In this document: positions 22,731-24,445 of the stretch, piece after piece
How positions within the stretch are numbered: the stretch's first letter is position 1
Layout of the letters: each line of letters opens with the position of its first letter
The notes under the pieces: model-generated
Seen by the model: only the letters and a program-made list of their open reading frames with translations
Databases searched by the model: none
Told to the model about the DNA's origin: nothing
Position numbers and translations under genes: made by a program
Assembly: GCA_027066595.1 (NCBI GenBank)
Contig: JAMONG010000262.1
Span: 1 to 24,445, forward strand
DNA: 24,445 bases
Direction of reading: 5' to 3'
Source: Sulfurovum sp.
Lineage (GTDB): Bacteria; Campylobacterota; Campylobacteria; Campylobacterales; Sulfurovaceae

Positions 22731-23039
22731 ATGTTTGAAGGTTTTGATATGAGTAAGATGTCTGAAATGATGTCTCAAATGCAAGATAAAGCTAAAGAGA
22801 TTGAATCTCAGGCTAAAAATGTACAGTTTACTGCAAAAGCAGGTGGCGGGTTAGTCGAAATCACTGCAAATGGTGCAGGTGAAGTGATTGATCTCAATAT
22901 AGATGATAGTTTACTTGATGATAAAGAGTATCTTCAAATATTACTTATGTCTGCGATGAATGATACCGCTAAAATGATTGAAGACAATAAAAAGTCTCAA
23001 GCTATGGGTATGATGGGTGGGATGAACCCATTTAAATAA
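22731..23039 (+). CDS. YbaB/EbfC family nucleoid-associated protein
   Basis: A 102-residue DNA-binding nucleoid protein. The N-terminal helix is methionine- and glutamine-rich (MSKMSEMMSQMQDKAKEIESQ), followed by the core beta strands with GGGLVEITANGAGEVIDLNID. The tail QAMGMMGGMNPFK is typical. The ribosome binding site AAAGGA precedes the start. In many bacteria it is next to dnaX-recR; here it follows panD. Confidence 0.93.
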   Translation: MFEGFDMSKMSEMMSQMQDKAKEIESQAKNVQFTAKAGGGLVEITANGAGEVIDLNIDDSLLDDKEYLQILLMSAMNDTAKMIEDNKKSQAMGMMGGMNPFK

Positions 23040-23044
23040 TCTAC

Positions 23045-23078
23045 TTGTAATCAATTTGTAACCAATTTTTTCTATACT
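23045..23078 (+). promoter_or_regulatory. Porin promoter with 11-bp tandem direct repeat
   Basis: TTGTAATCAAT (23045-23055) is followed immediately by TTGTAACCAAT (23056-23066), identical but for one base. Six bases later comes TATACT (23073-23078), the likely -10. An 11-bp period matches the head-to-tail binding of PhoB/OmpR-family response regulators in other bacteria. The repeat begins five bases after the ybaB stop. Confidence 0.5.
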
Positions 23079-23110
23079 TCCGACATAAATTAAAACAAGG
23101 AAGATAGAAA

Positions 23111-24445
23111 ATGAAAAGAATCATTCTCTCAACAGTAACAATCGCTACTATGGCAATGACAGGCTCATATGCAGATACAACTTCAGATATCGCAGCAATG
23201 AAAGCGATGATGGAAGAGATGAGTCAGCGTTTAGCTAAACTTGAAACCGAAAATAGACAATTAAAAGCTAAAAAACAGAGTATTTCTTCAAAAAAATCTA
23301 TCGTTAAAAAATCTAATAACACAACATTAAAAGAGAATGTAAAAAAAGTAGGGGAACCAAAAATTACATTGATAAGAGAAGACTCTCCTGAGTTTCTTTT
23401 AGGTAAAGAAACACATATCAATATGAAATTTGTGCCTCAAGATGCATCTGACATGTGGTTTAAAGCGGGTGTACGTATCCAAGGAACTATGGAGTCTAAA
23501 ACAACAGCAAAACCAGGTAAAGAAGATACAACGATTAATGATGCATATTTAAGACGTGTAAGGCTTGAAGTAGCTGCGGGCTTTGGAAAACATGCTTCTT
23601 TTGTAATGGATATACGTAATGATAAATCAAACTATGGTATCGAAAATACTGAAGGACAATTTAATGTTGGAGATGCGTACTTAAAAATTAAAAAGCCATT
23701 TGATTCTTCATTGGTAAACTTTAAACTATACCGTGCAAAAATAGATGTTTCTAGAACAGAAACGGTAAAGTCTGCAAGAGTTATCAGCTATGACAGACCA
23801 TATGTTGCTGATTATGCGGCACAATTTATCTCATTTAACCGTCGTGGTGCCAATGTTCAAATGTATGGAGACTGGAATAAAAAAATCCATTATCAAGTAG
23901 CGGTAGGTGCCGCATCTAGCCCAGATAAAGCGTTAGATGCTGCTGGGGTAAAAGGTTCAAATGTAGGTGTCGATTTGGATAAACAGAGTTACTTTTATGG
24001 TGGGAAAGTGATTCTTTCTCCATTTGATGGCTGGGAAGAGAAGTCAAGAACAGAGAGTTATTTTGGAGAAGGAAAACACTTTGCGGTAGGTGTAGGATAC
24101 TGGGCGATACCTGAATTACAAGGAACAGCAAGTACTTCAGCAGGAGAGGCAAGTTTTGATTTAAGTCGTAAACTCTTGAATGTGGAAGCTTCTATGCATT
24201 ACGGTGGACTATTCTTACAAGGTGAGTATTTTAAATTTGATGATGTTGTGAAGAATTGGGCAGTTTCTGGACCAGTTGAGACTGGTACCTCTGATGGTTG
24301 GTATGTTACAGGTGAGTATGTAATGCCAGAGCTTAGTTACCTTGCACCATATTTCCGTTATGAGGCATGGGATAGACTCAATGATGTAGATGGTTATGAT
24401 GTTACATCAAAAACATTAGGTGTTAATTGGTATTTACGTGGAAAG
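23111..24445 (+). CDS. Outer-membrane porin, OprP/OprO-like, partial
   Basis: The first 445 codons of a longer gene, open to the window edge. A signal peptide (MKRIILSTVTIATMAMTGSYA, cleavage near residue 21) is followed by a short coiled coil at about 28-53 (MMEEMSQRLAKLETENRQLKA) and a lysine-rich linker to about 75. The beta-barrel follows, with alternating strands such as MWFKAGVRIQG, INDAYLRRVRLEVAAGFGKH, GDAYLKIKKPF and HFAVGVGYWAIP. This is the layout of phosphate-selective porins O/P in Campylobacterota; the substrate cannot be read from the sequence. AAGGAAGAT is the ribosome binding site, and the gene has its own promoter after ybaB. Confidence 0.8.
   Translation, partial: MKRIILSTVTIATMAMTGSYADTTSDIAAMKAMMEEMSQRLAKLETENRQLKAKKQSISSKKSIVKKSNNTTLKENVKKVGEPKITLIREDSPEFLLGKETHINMKFVPQDASDMWFKAGVRIQGTMESKTTAKPGKEDTTINDAYLRRVRLEVAAGFGKHASFVMDIRNDKSNYGIENTEGQFNVGDAYLKIKKPFDSSLVNFKLYRAKIDVSRTETVKSARVISYDRPYVADYAAQFISFNRRGANVQMYGDWNKKIHYQVAVGAASSPDKALDAAGVKGSNVGVDLDKQSYFYGGKVILSPFDGWEEKSRTESYFGEGKHFAVGVGYWAIPELQGTASTSAGEASFDLSRKLLNVEASMHYGGLFLQGEYFKFDDVVKNWAVSGPVETGTSDGWYVTGEYVMPELSYLAPYFRYEAWDRLNDVDGYDVTSKTLGVNWYLRGK

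Noticed and set aside
1..24445. Mobile elements, CRISPR arrays, prophage or attachment sites
   Set aside because: No transposase, integrase, terminal inverted repeats, regularly spaced repeats or target-site duplications were seen; gene order is that of a core chromosome.

Overview
The window reads as chromosomal DNA from a Campylobacterota (epsilonproteobacterial) genome, probably close to Sulfurovum, Sulfurimonas or Wolinella; the genus is an inference. The signs are low GC, AGA-rich arginine codons, and promoters with a strong TATAAT box but little -35 signal. Ribosomal protein L30 is absent. The NrfA catalytic residues carry the same numbers as in Wolinella succinogenes, and the partial cytochrome c biogenesis protein is of the ResB/CcsBA type. 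Gene order nfu - TPR-like protein - murE also fits this phylum. No mobile element, CRISPR array, tRNA or rRNA was seen.

Region 1 (1-5198, all minus strand) is a nitrogen cluster transcribed leftwards: amt (ammonium channel), glnK (PII), nrfH and nrfA (quinol-linked, ammonia-forming nitrite reductase), and the first 442 codons of a ccsBA/nrfI-type haem-attachment protein that runs off the window. Gaps are 10-65 nt, so a single transcript is plausible. It would couple nitrite ammonification in the periplasm to ammonium uptake and PII sensing.

Region 2 (5199-5544) is a dense intergenic region between divergent transcripts. It holds a leftward amt promoter, overlapping inverted repeats, a cluster of CGTAA/TTACG half-sites, a terminator-like hairpin on the plus strand with no gene in front of it, the rpsJ promoter (TTGCAT-17-TATAAT), and a structured 5' leader with two mutually exclusive folds.

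Region 3 (5545-16250, plus strand) is the fused S10-spc ribosomal protein operon: rpsJ, rplC, rplD, rplW, rplB, rpsS, rplV, rpsC, rplP, rpmC, rpsQ, rplN, rplX, rplE, rpsN, rpsH, rplF, rplR, rpsE, rplO, secY, map and infA, closed by a strong terminator. Most junctions are a few bases or a TAATG overlap. rpmD and adk are missing from their usual places.

Region 4 (16251-19440) is a separate alpha-type operon with its own promoter and a structured leader of about 170 nt: rpmJ (37 codons), rpsM, rpsK, rpsD, rpoA, rplQ, then a terminator.

Region 5 (19441-24445, plus strand) holds a housekeeping group: nfu (TTG start), a TPR-like protein and murE in near-contact, then a thioredoxin-like [2Fe-2S] ferredoxin, panD, ybaB/ebfC, and the 5' 445 codons of an OprP/OprO-type porin whose promoter carries an 11-bp tandem direct repeat resembling a PhoB/OmpR-family binding site.

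Most of the window is conserved housekeeping sequence. The less explained parts are the RNA leaders, the amt/rpsJ intergenic region, the amt-glnK-nrfHA-ccsBA linkage and the porin promoter repeat. No wholly new protein system was found.
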